Assembly (NCBI GenBank): GCA_947496555.1
Contig: CANMDH010000039.1
Coordinates: 1 to 51,022, forward strand
Reading direction: 5' to 3'
From: an uncultured Aquimarina sp.
Lineage (GTDB): Bacteria > Bacteroidota > Bacteroidia > Flavobacteriales > Flavobacteriaceae
Length of the DNA stretch: 51,022 nt
A program made the position numbers and the translations under genes. The notes beneath the pieces are model-generated. The model had not been told where the DNA came from, searched no databases, and saw only the letters and a list, made by a program, of their open reading frames with translations. Shown one piece after another: positions 42,551 through 51,022 of this stretch; the stretch's first letter is position 1; each line of letters starts with the position of its first letter.

Positions 42551-42980
42551 ACATTACTTTTTAAACATGAACATGACAGTTTTGTTACGTGTTAATTGTC
42601 AAAACGAATAGTTACTTATAATGGTTCACAGGACGCATTAATGAAACGACTTTGACAAAAAAACATTACTGCCTTTAGGGTTCATAGCTTTTTTATAGTT
42701 TAGCTAGTAACTCTAAAGCATAACAATACAATACCATGACTTTTAAACACTGGTATGCCTTGTTTTAATAATAAAAGGGGTAATTATTAAGTAAAATTTC
42801 TGTTGACTACCATTTTGACGATCAAGTATCAACCTATACCCAAAGATAGGAATTATATTAGTGCGTGCTTTGAGGAAAACCGTAAAAGGAATGATTTTAC
42901 AATAGAGGAAAGTAAGGATAAAACCCTAAACATATATGTGCTAAGGGTTTTGGTAAGGTTTGTATTTGAATAAATATATT
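42551..42980. other. 430-base intergenic region inside the surface-protein block
   Basis: No protein gene is seen on either strand. At the right end, 42920-42951 holds the hairpin AAAACCCT/AGGGTTTT after the gene at 42981. I find no clear -7 or -33 box for the lectin gene at 42550. The rest is AT-rich with no other structure that I can support. Confidence 0.6.
42920..42951 (-). terminator. Probable terminator after the type-B cargo gene
   Basis: AAAACCCT (42920-42927) and AGGGTTTT (42944-42951) form an 8-bp stem 30 bases past the stop codon at 42981, with a T-rich end on the minus strand. Strength is moderate. Confidence 0.5.
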
Positions 42981-44144
42981 TTATCTATTAATATAGAGAT
43001 AACCTGCGCGATCTTTTTGGCCATCAATTTTAAGTACATAGTAGTAGGTACCCACAGGAAGTTCTTCGCCCTTGGCAATAGTTGCTCTTCCTTCAGAAAT
43101 TCCGCCCCAAGAATTATCATATCCCTTTTTATTATAAACTTCTACACCCCATCTGTTGAAGATAGAGAGTTCGTTATTAGGAAATGCTGCGATACCCTGA
43201 ATAATGAAGGTGTCATTAAATCCATCACCGTTTGGAGAAACGGCTGTAAATACTTCCAGGTCTCCGTCTAAAATTAGTTCAGAACTACCAAAAGTAAGTA
43301 CAATATAATTATTTGGTATAAAAGGGTCTGAGGTAATCTCGCCATTACTTAGATCTCCGGTAGTACCAGTGCTTCCAAGGTTCACCCATTCTCCTATGGT
43401 CTCATCCCATCCTACGACTCTTAAATCTTCAAGATCATCTACCAAAGTTGGAATGTTACTATTATCATCCCAGGTAAGTGTTACACGTGTCTCGGTATCT
43501 CCATCAAGATCCCAAAACTCGAACATACTTACTGCAAATAGCGTAGGAGCTCTGCTTTCAGTATCAAAACGATCAGAGAAGAAATTAGGAAAATTTGGGT
43601 CTTCAAAGAAATAAGCACCTCGTGCCGTATTATCAGAAGCACCATCTTCAATGCGCATAGGTCTTAGTCTAAAATCATCACCAACGGGAAAAGTAAAATC
43701 CAAAGCTCCAGTCAAAGAAGCATATCCATCTACAAAGCGGTCATCATTTTCTCCAGAATACGGAGCATCATTCAGATAATCCAAAGATGTGGTAATACCG
43801 CCTCTATTTCTTGGGGTCTGTACTCTTCCTGAAGTAAATTGTTGAAAATTACGAACTCCGGTAGCCACCTCGAGGTAAAGGTCATCAAAAACATCAATTT
43901 CCATATTATAAAAAATGGGTCGGTTACTACCAGAAATAGTGAGTCTATCATCTGGGCTATAAAAACCGGCAAAACCTTCATTTTGATCAAAAGCTCCATC
44001 ATTAATCAGGTCTATATGAAAACCAACCTCTCCATCGGTATGTATTTGTAGGTCACCGAAATTATGAAAGGCTTCTTGACCATTAACTTTAGACAGAAAA
44101 AGTGTTAGTGCTAAAAGTGTTCCTATGTAATATCCTCTTTTCAT
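42981..44144 (-). CDS. T9SS type-B cargo protein with gliding-motility-associated C-terminal domain
   Basis: This 387-aa secreted protein has a signal peptide ending VNGQ. The N-terminal 280 residues are beta-rich and not recognised. The last 90 residues are the CHU_C/type-B sorting domain: [55 protein letters not shown] and a final AGYLYINR. Type-B domains direct export by the type IX system and surface attachment, usually with a PorP/SprF-like partner, which is not in the visible window. It overlaps nothing but is only 1 base from the beta-helix gene stop, so they form one transcript. Confidence 0.92.
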   Translation of the reverse strand: MKRGYYIGTLLALTLFLSKVNGQEAFHNFGDLQIHTDGEVGFHIDLINDGAFDQNEGFAGFYSPDDRLTISGSNRPIFYNMEIDVFDDLYLEVATGVRNFQQFTSGRVQTPRNRGGITTSLDYLNDAPYSGENDDRFVDGYASLTGALDFTFPVGDDFRLRPMRIEDGASDNTARGAYFFEDPNFPNFFSDRFDTESRAPTLFAVSMFEFWDLDGDTETRVTLTWDDNSNIPTLVDDLEDLRVVGWDETIGEWVNLGSTGTTGDLSNGEITSDPFIPNNYIVLTFGSSELILDGDLEVFTAVSPNGDGFNDTFIIQGIAAFPNNELSIFNRWGVEVYNKKGYDNSWGGISEGRATIAKGEELPVGTYYYVLKIDGQKDRAGYLYINR

Positions 44145-44145
44145 C

Positions 44146-47100
44146 TTAATTCTGTTTTGCTCTGTAGGTTATTCTTCGATTTGTAATTACCGTAGCCGCT
44201 CCAATGGTATATGCACCTCCAAATTCTGAAGTAGCATTGGTAATAGGATCTGTTGCTGTAGCAGTTATTATACTCCCCACGGGAATAGCAGTTCCTAAGG
44301 TAATTGTAAAACTAAATCTATTGGTCGTATCTGTATTATTATCAACATCATTATAAAGTGAATTGGTGGTCGAATCGTTATCATCAACACTTCCTTCTAT
44401 AACTGTAGTAAGATAGGTTTCTCCTTCACCATAATCTTGGGTAACTGCTCCAAGGGGTCCAGTGATTTGATTGTCTCCAACGGTGGCAGAACCTGTGCCA
44501 ATATCGGATAAAAATAATTCTAATATTGCCCCTGGTCTTGCCCATCCGACAATTTTTAATTGATTACCAGAAATAGACGCAGATTCAAAGATAGGGAAAT
44601 TAACATACGCGTTAGGTCCAACATCACTGTCACCGTTATCATTAAGGTTAACGCCGTCTCCACCATTATCAAAACTTAGGTCAATACCTAATTGACCATT
44701 GGCATAAATGGAGTTCTGTGAGATAAGGTTTCCAGATGAAGCATTTTCTTCGATTACAATTCCATCCTGGATATTATTATTGATAATATTATTTAGTATT
44801 TGGAAATTACTGCCACGCACCCGTATTCCGATATCTTGGCAGGTATTTGTGCTAATTCCATTATTAACAATTGTATTCTCAGAAATAATAACGCCATCAC
44901 TACCAGTTTCACTATCGATCCCTACAGAAGCCGCATTTTGAACCAAATTACGACGGATTTGTATGCCAGACCCACCTGTGATCCTTATGTTACCATCACA
45001 GTTGGCACTACCACCACTACTTACTCCGTTATCGGTGATATGATTGTCTTGTAAGATGGTAGAGGTTCCTCCACTTATTCTAACACCGGTTCTCTCGTTA
45101 GCAGAAATATAATTTGCTTCTACCGTTGCGGTACCACCGGTAATAATTACACCGTCTAGAATATTTTGCCCGCTAACGGCAGTACCGGTAGCATCAACTC
45201 CTATTAAATTTTCGGTAATTGTTGCAGAACCAGATTGTATTGAAATTCCAGCCAATGCATCACTGTACACAGAAATATTTCGAATTACTATATTATTAGC
45301 TTGTACAATAAATACATTTCCATCATCTTGATGTACCTGAATTTCAGGTAAGTTATAATTTGGAAGCACATTTGCAGAGGTACCTACAGTAGTTCCGCCA
45401 GATCCAACAGTTCCAGTATTGGTATCTGTGGTAAATGCTGTTTGCGTTCTTCCGTCAATAAATGTATTGTCTGATGTGATAGGGGATAAGGTGTTACCAC
45501 CAGTTATGGCAATATCAAAATATTGATTAGGTAAAGTTCCGGTAAGACTAGATGCTGGAATCATAAATATAGAAGTATCTTCTCCAGCCGCCGGATCTAG
45601 AGAACCATCATTAGGATGAACTGCAATATCTAGACCGGTCTCATCTAGGTTGTTTGAATTCACAATAAATTGTTCTAAGGATCCTTGTCCATTTTGGTTG
45701 GTATTAACAATGGTATTAAAGTTAAAACCAAAATCCAGGTCAACAGCTCCTTCATCTGTAATTGTGACCGTTGATACGGTTTGTGATCCGGCTGGCAATG
45801 AGGCTCCGACTGTGGTAACCGCTCCAGGGTCTTCTCCTGAAGGATTTGCACCACCAACTTCATTAGTGACATCGCTAAGTGTACTTGCCGTATAATTTCT
45901 TCTGAAAGTTTGAACGGGGAAACATGTAGCACATGCTGATCCACCACCTCTGGATGATGTTACCGTATTATTTACCACACGTACTTTGTATGTTCCATTA
46001 ACCATTCCTCCAAAAACATATTCACCAGAAGCATCGGTAGTAGTACTTTCAACAAAATTATCACTGCCATCATACAATTCTACCCTTGCATTGGCTACTG
46101 GAATACCAGACGAAGCTGTTACGTTTCGACCCGTCCCGCCAGGATAGTTTACATCTTCATAAACGGTACCTACAATTAGATTACTTGGCACTTTAAGTAC
46201 TACAGCATTCATAATTACAAAATCAAGTCCAACTCCAACATTGGTTGTAATCTCTGTATCACCTGCAGCAATTTCTCCATTAGATAAATCATACGTATCA
46301 AGATCCAAACCAAATGTGGCTACATCTTCTCCAGTAATTTCATTATATCGAGACGAATTAAAGGGGTTCGTACCTGTATTACCACGATCTCCGGACAGCG
46401 TGGTAACGGTACCAGAAGGTTGAGCAGTCAATGTAAGAGATTCACTGTTAGCTAATCCAATATCTCCTTCCCAACTTAAAAGAGTTGTTTTCGCCCCGGT
46501 AGGATTAATCGCAAAAAAGCTATCCAGGCTAAAGTTTGACGTGGTACTACGTTGTCCTGCAAAACCATTGTATAAATTAATTCTAGCCGCAGGTAACGAA
46601 GGATCGGTATAGAAAATCATTAAACTCCATCCTCCTAATACCGTATTATTCGAACAAAAATTATTATTGGTATTTGTATTGTCAATAGTAAGGCCACTAA
46701 AATCAAAATTATTGGTATTAATATTTGTTATTCCTTGAATCAACGAGGTCACATCACCAATCATTCCATAGAAATTATTATCACCATTAAAATTAAGATA
46801 TCCCTGATTCGTAATTTGCGCATTAATGGTTTGTCCCTCAAAAGTTACCTGTGTGTCTGGGGTTAAACCCGAATGTGCCCAAAACAGATAAGCCTGTTCT
46901 ATGGTAGCTGTGGCCGGAATTGTACCCGTTAACTGTACTGGGGGCGGTGTATTTATCGTGCATTGGTTTGTTTCACTTGTTCTATAAACCCCACCTGTTG
47001 CTGTATAATCATAGTATCCACTAAATTTTTCGAATAAAACTAGTGGGGTATTGATAGGATATTGGCTGGCAGTAAATAGGACGTTATCTATTGCAATTAC

Positions 47101-47619
47101 ATCACTGGGATCCCAATTGGTATCTCCACCCGAAGAGATAAATCGTATCTGAGAGTTTGCTGAAATCTGATCTGCTGTAAGTGTATGCGTTAATGTGCCA
47201 AATCCACCGCCTGTCGTGAGGACAGTTTCCCAGCTAGAAGTGGTATCATTCCATAATTGTACATCAATCTCTTCATCTTCACCATCGGAAGAAACAAAAA
47301 CGTAAAACAATGACAGTTCCACTTCTGCATAGGCAGATAGATCAAGAGCCCTTGTAATACTTGCAGCATCTATATCGCCAAATTCGAGGTCATTAAAACC
47401 ACTCACAAAAATATTTCCTCCTCCTGCTGTTCCATCATCCCCACTTTCTATCCAATCAGTGGCCCACGCTTGACTACCAGTACTATTTGCATAATTGGCT
47501 CCACCATTGAAGTTGTCTGCAAAAGTATCTTGTCCTGCTTGTCCTAAAACCATAAAAGATGGAATAAGCATGAGCAACGCCAAAAGAAATCGAATTTTTA
47601 TGTTAGATATTATTTTCAT
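44146..47619 (-). CDS. Secreted right-handed beta-helix protein with TNRR tail
   Basis: This 1157-aa protein has a signal peptide ending VLGQ. Visible parts are an N-terminal beta-sandwich (about 30-185), a second region of extracellular type (about 190-480, with [15 protein letters not shown]), a Cna-B/SdrD-like carboxypeptidase-regulatory domain (about 490-560, [10 protein letters not shown] and [14 protein letters not shown]), and a parallel beta-helix (about 765-1010, with many short NxI/IxxN turns such as ITENLIGV and EANYISAN). The end is a beta domain and the tail [13 protein letters not shown]. The role could be polysaccharide binding or cleavage. Catalytic residues are not evident. 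Confidence 0.88.
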   Translation of the reverse strand: MKIISNIKIRFLLALLMLIPSFMVLGQAGQDTFADNFNGGANYANSTGSQAWATDWIESGDDGTAGGGNIFVSGFNDLEFGDIDAASITRALDLSAYAEVELSLFYVFVSSDGEDEEIDVQLWNDTTSSWETVLTTGGGFGTLTHTLTADQISANSQIRFISSGGDTNWDPSDVIAIDNVLFTASQYPINTPLVLFEKFSGYYDYTATGGVYRTSETNQCTINTPPPVQLTGTIPATATIEQAYLFWAHSGLTPDTQVTFEGQTINAQITNQGYLNFNGDNNFYGMIGDVTSLIQGITNINTNNFDFSGLTIDNTNTNNNFCSNNTVLGGWSLMIFYTDPSLPAARINLYNGFAGQRSTTSNFSLDSFFAINPTGAKTTLLSWEGDIGLANSESLTLTAQPSGTVTTLSGDRGNTGTNPFNSSRYNEITGEDVATFGLDLDTYDLSNGEIAAGDTEITTNVGVGLDFVIMNAVVLKVPSNLIVGTVYEDVNYPGGTGRNVTASSGIPVANARVELYDGSDNFVESTTTDASGEYVFGGMVNGTYKVRVVNNTVTSSRGGGSACATCFPVQTFRRNYTASTLSDVTNEVGGANPSGEDPGAVTTVGASLPAGSQTVSTVTITDEGAVDLDFGFNFNTIVNTNQNGQGSLEQFIVNSNNLDETGLDIAVHPNDGSLDPAAGEDTSIFMIPASSLTGTLPNQYFDIAITGGNTLSPITSDNTFIDGRTQTAFTTDTNTGTVGSGGTTVGTSANVLPNYNLPEIQVHQDDGNVFIVQANNIVIRNISVYSDALAGISIQSGSATITENLIGVDATGTAVSGQNILDGVIITGGTATVEANYISANERTGVRISGGTSTILQDNHITDNGVSSGGSANCDGNIRITGGSGIQIRRNLVQNAASVGIDSETGSDGVIISENTIVNNGISTNTCQDIGIRVRGSNFQILNNIINNNIQDGIVIEENASSGNLISQNSIYANGQLGIDLSFDNGGDGVNLNDNGDSDVGPNAYVNFPIFESASISGNQLKIVGWARPGAILELFLSDIGTGSATVGDNQITGPLGAVTQDYGEGETYLTTVIEGSVDDNDSTTNSLYNDVDNNTDTTNRFSFTITLGTAIPVGSIITATATDPITNATSEFGGAYTIGAATVITNRRITYRAKQN

Positions 47620-47635
47620 TGAAGGGTTTACTTCA

Positions 47636-48319
47636 TTACTTCACTACAAATACTACATTAATTATGGTGTTATCATCGGTTGGGATGCCAACTATTTCGT
47701 AGGACATCATACCAAATTCATCAATAGTGATATTATCAAATATTGTGGGATCTGCATAAGTAACATAATAATATAACTCAGTAGCAGTATAGGTTGGTAT
47801 TACTCCAGGAGCACCAGCACTGGAAGCAGTTCTAGGTGTTAACGGTCCTATAGGGTCTGGATTTAGCGTATATTGCTTTTCATATAAATCATGTAAATCA
47901 AGATTGCCAACACCTAAAGTCGAAGCATCAATTTCGATAGAGGGAGGGAAGAAAACCCGACCGGCTTTAGAGGTTATTGGAGCGATGGCTTGTATAACAT
48001 CTTCTACGTTTGTTTCTAATGCTGGGGTAGGAGAAGCTGTTCCCGCGGGTATAGTAGGGTCGTTATTTACATCTACATTTACTACCATAGGCACTTCACT
48101 TGCATTTTCAAGAACAACCCAATCGACACCATTATATCGATACACTAGATCATCTGCAGTATTATAAACAACATTTCCAATATTGGCTGCTGCTTCTCCT
48201 GTGATAGTGTTTACATCATTCACTCTTGGCAAACCCATAGCAGTAAGATTTACATCTTGTGCATTTAATCCTAATGATAGGACAAGAAAAAAAGTTAAAA
48301 GGGGTAATTTATTTTTCAT
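47636..48319 (-). CDS. Secreted 227-aa surface protein
   Basis: This protein has a signal peptide (MKNKLPLLTFFLVLSLGLNAQ) and the N-terminal module GNVVYNTADDLVYRYNGVDWVVLENAS, which resembles that of the 195-aa protein at 40016. The C-terminal part (YEKQYTLNPDPIGPLTP, YYYVTYADPTIFDNITIDEFG, NTIINVVFVVK) is beta-rich and not recognised. No T9SS tail is visible. It is between the giant repeat gene (114 bases upstream) and the beta-helix gene (16 bases downstream), so it probably belongs to their transcript. Confidence 0.82.
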   Translation of the reverse strand: MKNKLPLLTFFLVLSLGLNAQDVNLTAMGLPRVNDVNTITGEAAANIGNVVYNTADDLVYRYNGVDWVVLENASEVPMVVNVDVNNDPTIPAGTASPTPALETNVEDVIQAIAPITSKAGRVFFPPSIEIDASTLGVGNLDLHDLYEKQYTLNPDPIGPLTPRTASSAGAPGVIPTYTATELYYYVTYADPTIFDNITIDEFGMMSYEIVGIPTDDNTIINVVFVVK

Positions 48320-48433
48320 TTGACTATGTGTTAATTTTTAAATAGGCTATTGTTAAGTTTATTTTCTATAGGGGTTTCATGCATGACTGCAATTTTATTG
48401 GTTAAATTGTAGCCATGTATGTTGAATTTTTGA

Positions 48434-51022
48434 TTATGGTAATGTGATCACGGTAAACATGAACTCAAGATCAATATCCACTTTGGAGTTGGCTCCATTG
48501 TCACTATCTCCGATGTTTACTCTAAATCCATCTTCCGTTTGATCGTAATAGGTGATTCCTGGGTCATCATAGTTTGGTCCAGTTGAAGGATCTGGACAGT
48601 TACCATCACAATCTAATATCGTCAATTGAATGATATAATTGGTTTGACCCATAGGAAGTGGGGTGTCAAATACAATCTCGTAATCTCCTGTATCCAGCCT
48701 TCTGGTTACAACTGGCGGGAGAGGGATATCTGTATTAGTAGCAATACCATAACTAGATAGTATAGTACCATCACCTTCTATTTTTCCTGCAGCATAAATA
48801 GTAGGCATCGCTGTTGCTGCTGGCAAATAAGCTCCACCATTTGCTCCAACCGTAATTTGGTTATCTGCTTCTGCGGCTACAACTTGAGCTGTACCGGTGG
48901 TGTTTCCATTTTCATCGGTATATGTAATTTCTCCTGTTACACTTGCATCGTTTTGTGATAGAGAGGTTACCGTTTCATTTATAGTTGTATCGTTACCTGC
49001 TTCATCGGTATATGTAGCAATGGTTCTTGCTGTAGTGGCTGTAACTTCTGTATCAGTATTATTAGCAGCTTGTGTTACTGAGGTTACAGTTTCCAAAATA
49101 TTGGTTGCAGTTCCTGATGCACTAGTATGTGTAGCAATAGTATTTCCTGATGTAACTACTTGAGTTAATTCAGAGTCAATATCAGATAAAGCGATCACTA
49201 CACTGCTACCATCTGAATCCGTAAGGATCAAGTTGGTTCCATCTTCAGTCAGACTGGCATTAGTGGTATTGGTATCGATATCTGATAAAGCAATCACCAC
49301 ACTGCTACCATCTGAATCGGTAAGGATCAAATTGGTTCCATCTTCGGTTAAAGAAGTATTGGTAGTATTGGTATCGATATCTGATAAAGCAATCACTACA
49401 CTGCTACCATCTGAATCGGTAAGGATTAAATTAGTTCCATCTTCGGTTAAAGAAGCATTGGTAGTATTGGTATCAATATCTGATAAGGCAATCACTACAC
49501 TGCTACCATCTGAATCCGTTAAGATCAAGTTGGTTCCATCTTCGGTTAAAGAAGCATTAGTAGTATTGGTATCAATATCTGATAAGGCGATCACTACACT
49601 GCTACCATCTGAATCGGTAAGGATTAAGTTGGTTCCATCTTCAGTTAAAGAAGCATTAGTAGTATTGGTATCAATATCTGATAAAGCGATCACCACACTG
49701 CTACCATCTGAATCTGTAAGGATTAAGTTGGTTCCATCTTCGGTTAAAGAAGCATTAGTAGTATTGGTATCAATATCTGATAAAGCGATCACCACACTGC
49801 TACCATCTGAATCTGTAAGGATTAAGTTGGTTCCATCTTCGGTTAAAGAAGCATTAGTAGTATTGGTATCAATATCTGATAAAGCGATCACTACACTGCT
49901 ACCATCTGAATCCGTTAAGATCAAGTTGGTTCCATCTTCGGTTAAAGAAGCATTAGTAGTATTGGTATCGATATCTGATAAGGCAATCACTACACTGCTA
50001 CCATCTGAATCGGTAAGGATTAAATTAGTTCCATCTTCGGTTAAAGAAGCGTTGGTAGTATTGGTATCAATATCTGATAAAGCAATCACCACACTGCTAC
50101 CATCAGAATCCGTAAGGATCAAGTTGGTTCCATCTTCGGTCAGACTGGCATTAGTAGTATTGGTATCGATATCTGATAAAGCGATCACTACACTGCTACC
50201 ATCTGAATCGGTAAGGATTAAATTAGTTCCATCTTCGGTTAAAGAAGCATTGGTGGTATTGGTATCAATATCAGATAAAGCGATCACTACACTGCTACCA
50301 TCAGAATCGGTAAGGATCAAATTGGTTCCATCTTCGGTTAAAGAAGCGTTGGTGGTATTGGTATCAATATCTGATAAGGCAATCACTACACTGCTACCAT
50401 CTGAATCCGTTAAGATTAAGTTGGTTCCATCTTCAGTTAAAGAAGCATTAGTAGTATTGGTATCGATATCTGATAAGGCAATCACTACACTGCTACCATC
50501 TGAATCGGTAAGGATTAAGTTGGTTCCATCTTCGGTCAGACTGGCATTAGTAGTATTGGTATCGATATCTGATAAAGCGATCACTACACTGCTACCATCT
50601 GAATCGGTAAGGATTAAATTAGTTCCATCTTCGGTTAAAGAAGCATTGGTGGTATTGGTATCAATATCAGATAAAGCGATCACTACACTGCTACCATCAG
50701 AATCGGTAAGGATCAAATTGGTTCCATCTTCGGTTAAAGAAGCGTTGGTGGTATTGGTATCAATATCTGATAAGGCAATCACTACACTGCTACCATCTGA
50801 ATCCGTTAAGATCAAGTTGGTTCCATCTTCGGTTAAAGAAGCATTAGTAGTATTGGTATCAATATCAGATAAGGCGATCACTACACTGCTACCATCTGAA
50901 TCCGTAAGGATTAAGTTGGTTCCATCTTCGGTTAAAGAAGCATTGGTAGTATTGGTATCAATATCTGATAAGGCGATCACTACACTGCTACCATCTGAAT
51001 CGGTAAGGATTAAATTAGTTCC
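48434..51022 (-). CDS. Giant surface repeat protein, N-terminus cut by the window edge
   Basis: At least 860 codons are open to the window edge; the true start lies beyond 51022. From about 49170 to the edge it is built of identical 33-residue repeats, with core TEDGTNLILTDSDGSSVV and the linker ALSDIDTNTTN. After the last repeat comes a second, degenerate region (TSGNTIATHTSASG, ARTIATYTDEAGND, EITYTDENGN), then a C-terminal module of about 125 residues that resembles the end of the 195-aa protein at 40016 (GDYEIVFDTPLP, NYIIQLTILD, DGFRVNIGDSDN). It is very acidic. No T9SS tail is seen, so the export path is open. A filamentous adhesin or stalk is plausible. Confidence 0.9.
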   Translation of the reverse strand, partial: GTNLILTDSDGSSVVIALSDIDTNTTNASLTEDGTNLILTDSDGSSVVIALSDIDTNTTNASLTEDGTNLILTDSDGSSVVIALSDIDTNTTNASLTEDGTNLILTDSDGSSVVIALSDIDTNTTNASLTEDGTNLILTDSDGSSVVIALSDIDTNTTNASLTEDGTNLILTDSDGSSVVIALSDIDTNTTNASLTEDGTNLILTDSDGSSVVIALSDIDTNTTNASLTEDGTNLILTDSDGSSVVIALSDIDTNTTNASLTEDGTNLILTDSDGSSVVIALSDIDTNTTNASLTEDGTNLILTDSDGSSVVIALSDIDTNTTNASLTEDGTNLILTDSDGSSVVIALSDIDTNTTNASLTEDGTNLILTDSDGSSVVIALSDIDTNTTNASLTEDGTNLILTDSDGSSVVIALSDIDTNTTNASLTEDGTNLILTDSDGSSVVIALSDIDTNTTNASLTEDGTNLILTDSDGSSVVIALSDIDTNTTNASLTEDGTNLILTDSDGSSVVIALSDIDTNTTNASLTEDGTNLILTDSDGSSVVIALSDIDTNTTNTSLTEDGTNLILTDSDGSSVVIALSDIDTNTTNASLTEDGTNLILTDSDGSSVVIALSDIDSELTQVVTSGNTIATHTSASGTATNILETVTSVTQAANNTDTEVTATTARTIATYTDEAGNDTTINETVTSLSQNDASVTGEITYTDENGNTTGTAQVVAAEADNQITVGANGGAYLPAATAMPTIYAAGKIEGDGTILSSYGIATNTDIPLPPVVTRRLDTGDYEIVFDTPLPMGQTNYIIQLTILDCDGNCPDPSTGPNYDDPGITYYDQTEDGFRVNIGDSDNGANSKVDIDLEFMFTVITLP
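49170..51022 (-). repeat. Tandem array of 99-bp units, 19 copies in the window
   Basis: The landmark ACTGCTACC occurs 19 times at an exact spacing of 99 bases, starting at 49202 and ending at 50984; there are no insertions or deletions. The array runs off the window. All units encode the same 33 residues, except one Ala to Thr change in the second unit from the left, while third codon positions vary (for example GCG/GCA, ATC/ATT, TCT/TCA). Confidence 0.97.

Noticed and set aside
42960-43271. 103-aa plus-strand ORF at the end of the type-B cargo gene
   Set aside because: It is antisense to the conserved C-terminal sorting domain and has no start context or recognisable motif.
49170-51022. CRISPR array
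   Set aside because: The 99-bp units are contiguous with no unique spacers and encode one continuous reading frame.

Overview
The window looks like a chromosomal segment of a marine member of the Flavobacteriaceae (Bacteroidota), possibly Aquimarina or a close relative. The evidence is low GC content, TAnnTTTG-type -7 promoter boxes, scarce Shine-Dalgarno sites, two type IX secretion (T9SS) components (PorT/SprT and Plug), a type-B gliding-motility C-terminal domain, and a sodium-pumping NQR complex. The genus is an inference. No tRNA, rRNA, CRISPR array, insertion sequence or prophage was seen.

Region 1 (1-14,150) is housekeeping: an EEP-family nuclease, accD, class II aldolase, the lipidated Omp85 protein TamL with a divergent SpoU-type RNA methyltransferase, ubiE/menG with porT, the Trk potassium system trkA-trkH, and a desaturase-aminotransferase pair. 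Region 2 (14,150-22,200) holds rsmG, a pruA-led operon with a small membrane protein resembling a fragment of cytochrome oxidase subunit I, an NRDE/TANGO2 protein paired with a probable papain-fold protein, apaG, a DUF3667 protein and the T9SS Plug protein. Region 3 (22,200-31,000) is a complete nqrABCDEF operon ending in a strong terminator. It is followed by a DUF4846 protein, a small conserved protein and apbE, whose product attaches the FMN groups to NqrB and NqrC. Region 4 (30,966-39,850) has a methyltransferase, map, a thioredoxin-fold lipoprotein, gpmI, two twin secreted ankyrin proteins, an M48 protease, two CAP-domain lipoproteins, a VanY-like peptidase and a short ClpP.

Region 5 (40,000-51,022) is a minus-strand block of six secreted or surface proteins. 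It contains a huge repeat protein cut by the window edge (19 in-register 99-bp units visible), a 227-aa protein, a beta-helix protein, a type-B T9SS cargo protein, a lectin/thrombospondin-repeat protein and a 195-aa protein. Modules are shared among them: the 195-aa protein pairs an N-terminal module like that of the 227-aa protein with a C-terminal module like that of the giant protein. The lectin and the beta-helix protein share a TNRRxTYR C-terminal tail.

The most unusual observations are the following. Three tandem transcription units around the ankyrin twins each carry a GTTAAA-N5-GTTATT element about 41 bp upstream of a -7-like box, and the middle unit has no evident ORF but ends in a terminator, so it is a candidate small RNA. 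The surface-protein cluster combines perfectly in-frame 99-bp repeats, multi-unit duplications and exchangeable modules. The 148-aa COX1-like membrane protein has lost the histidine-rich motif. All functional claims rest on reading motifs by eye; no database search was run.
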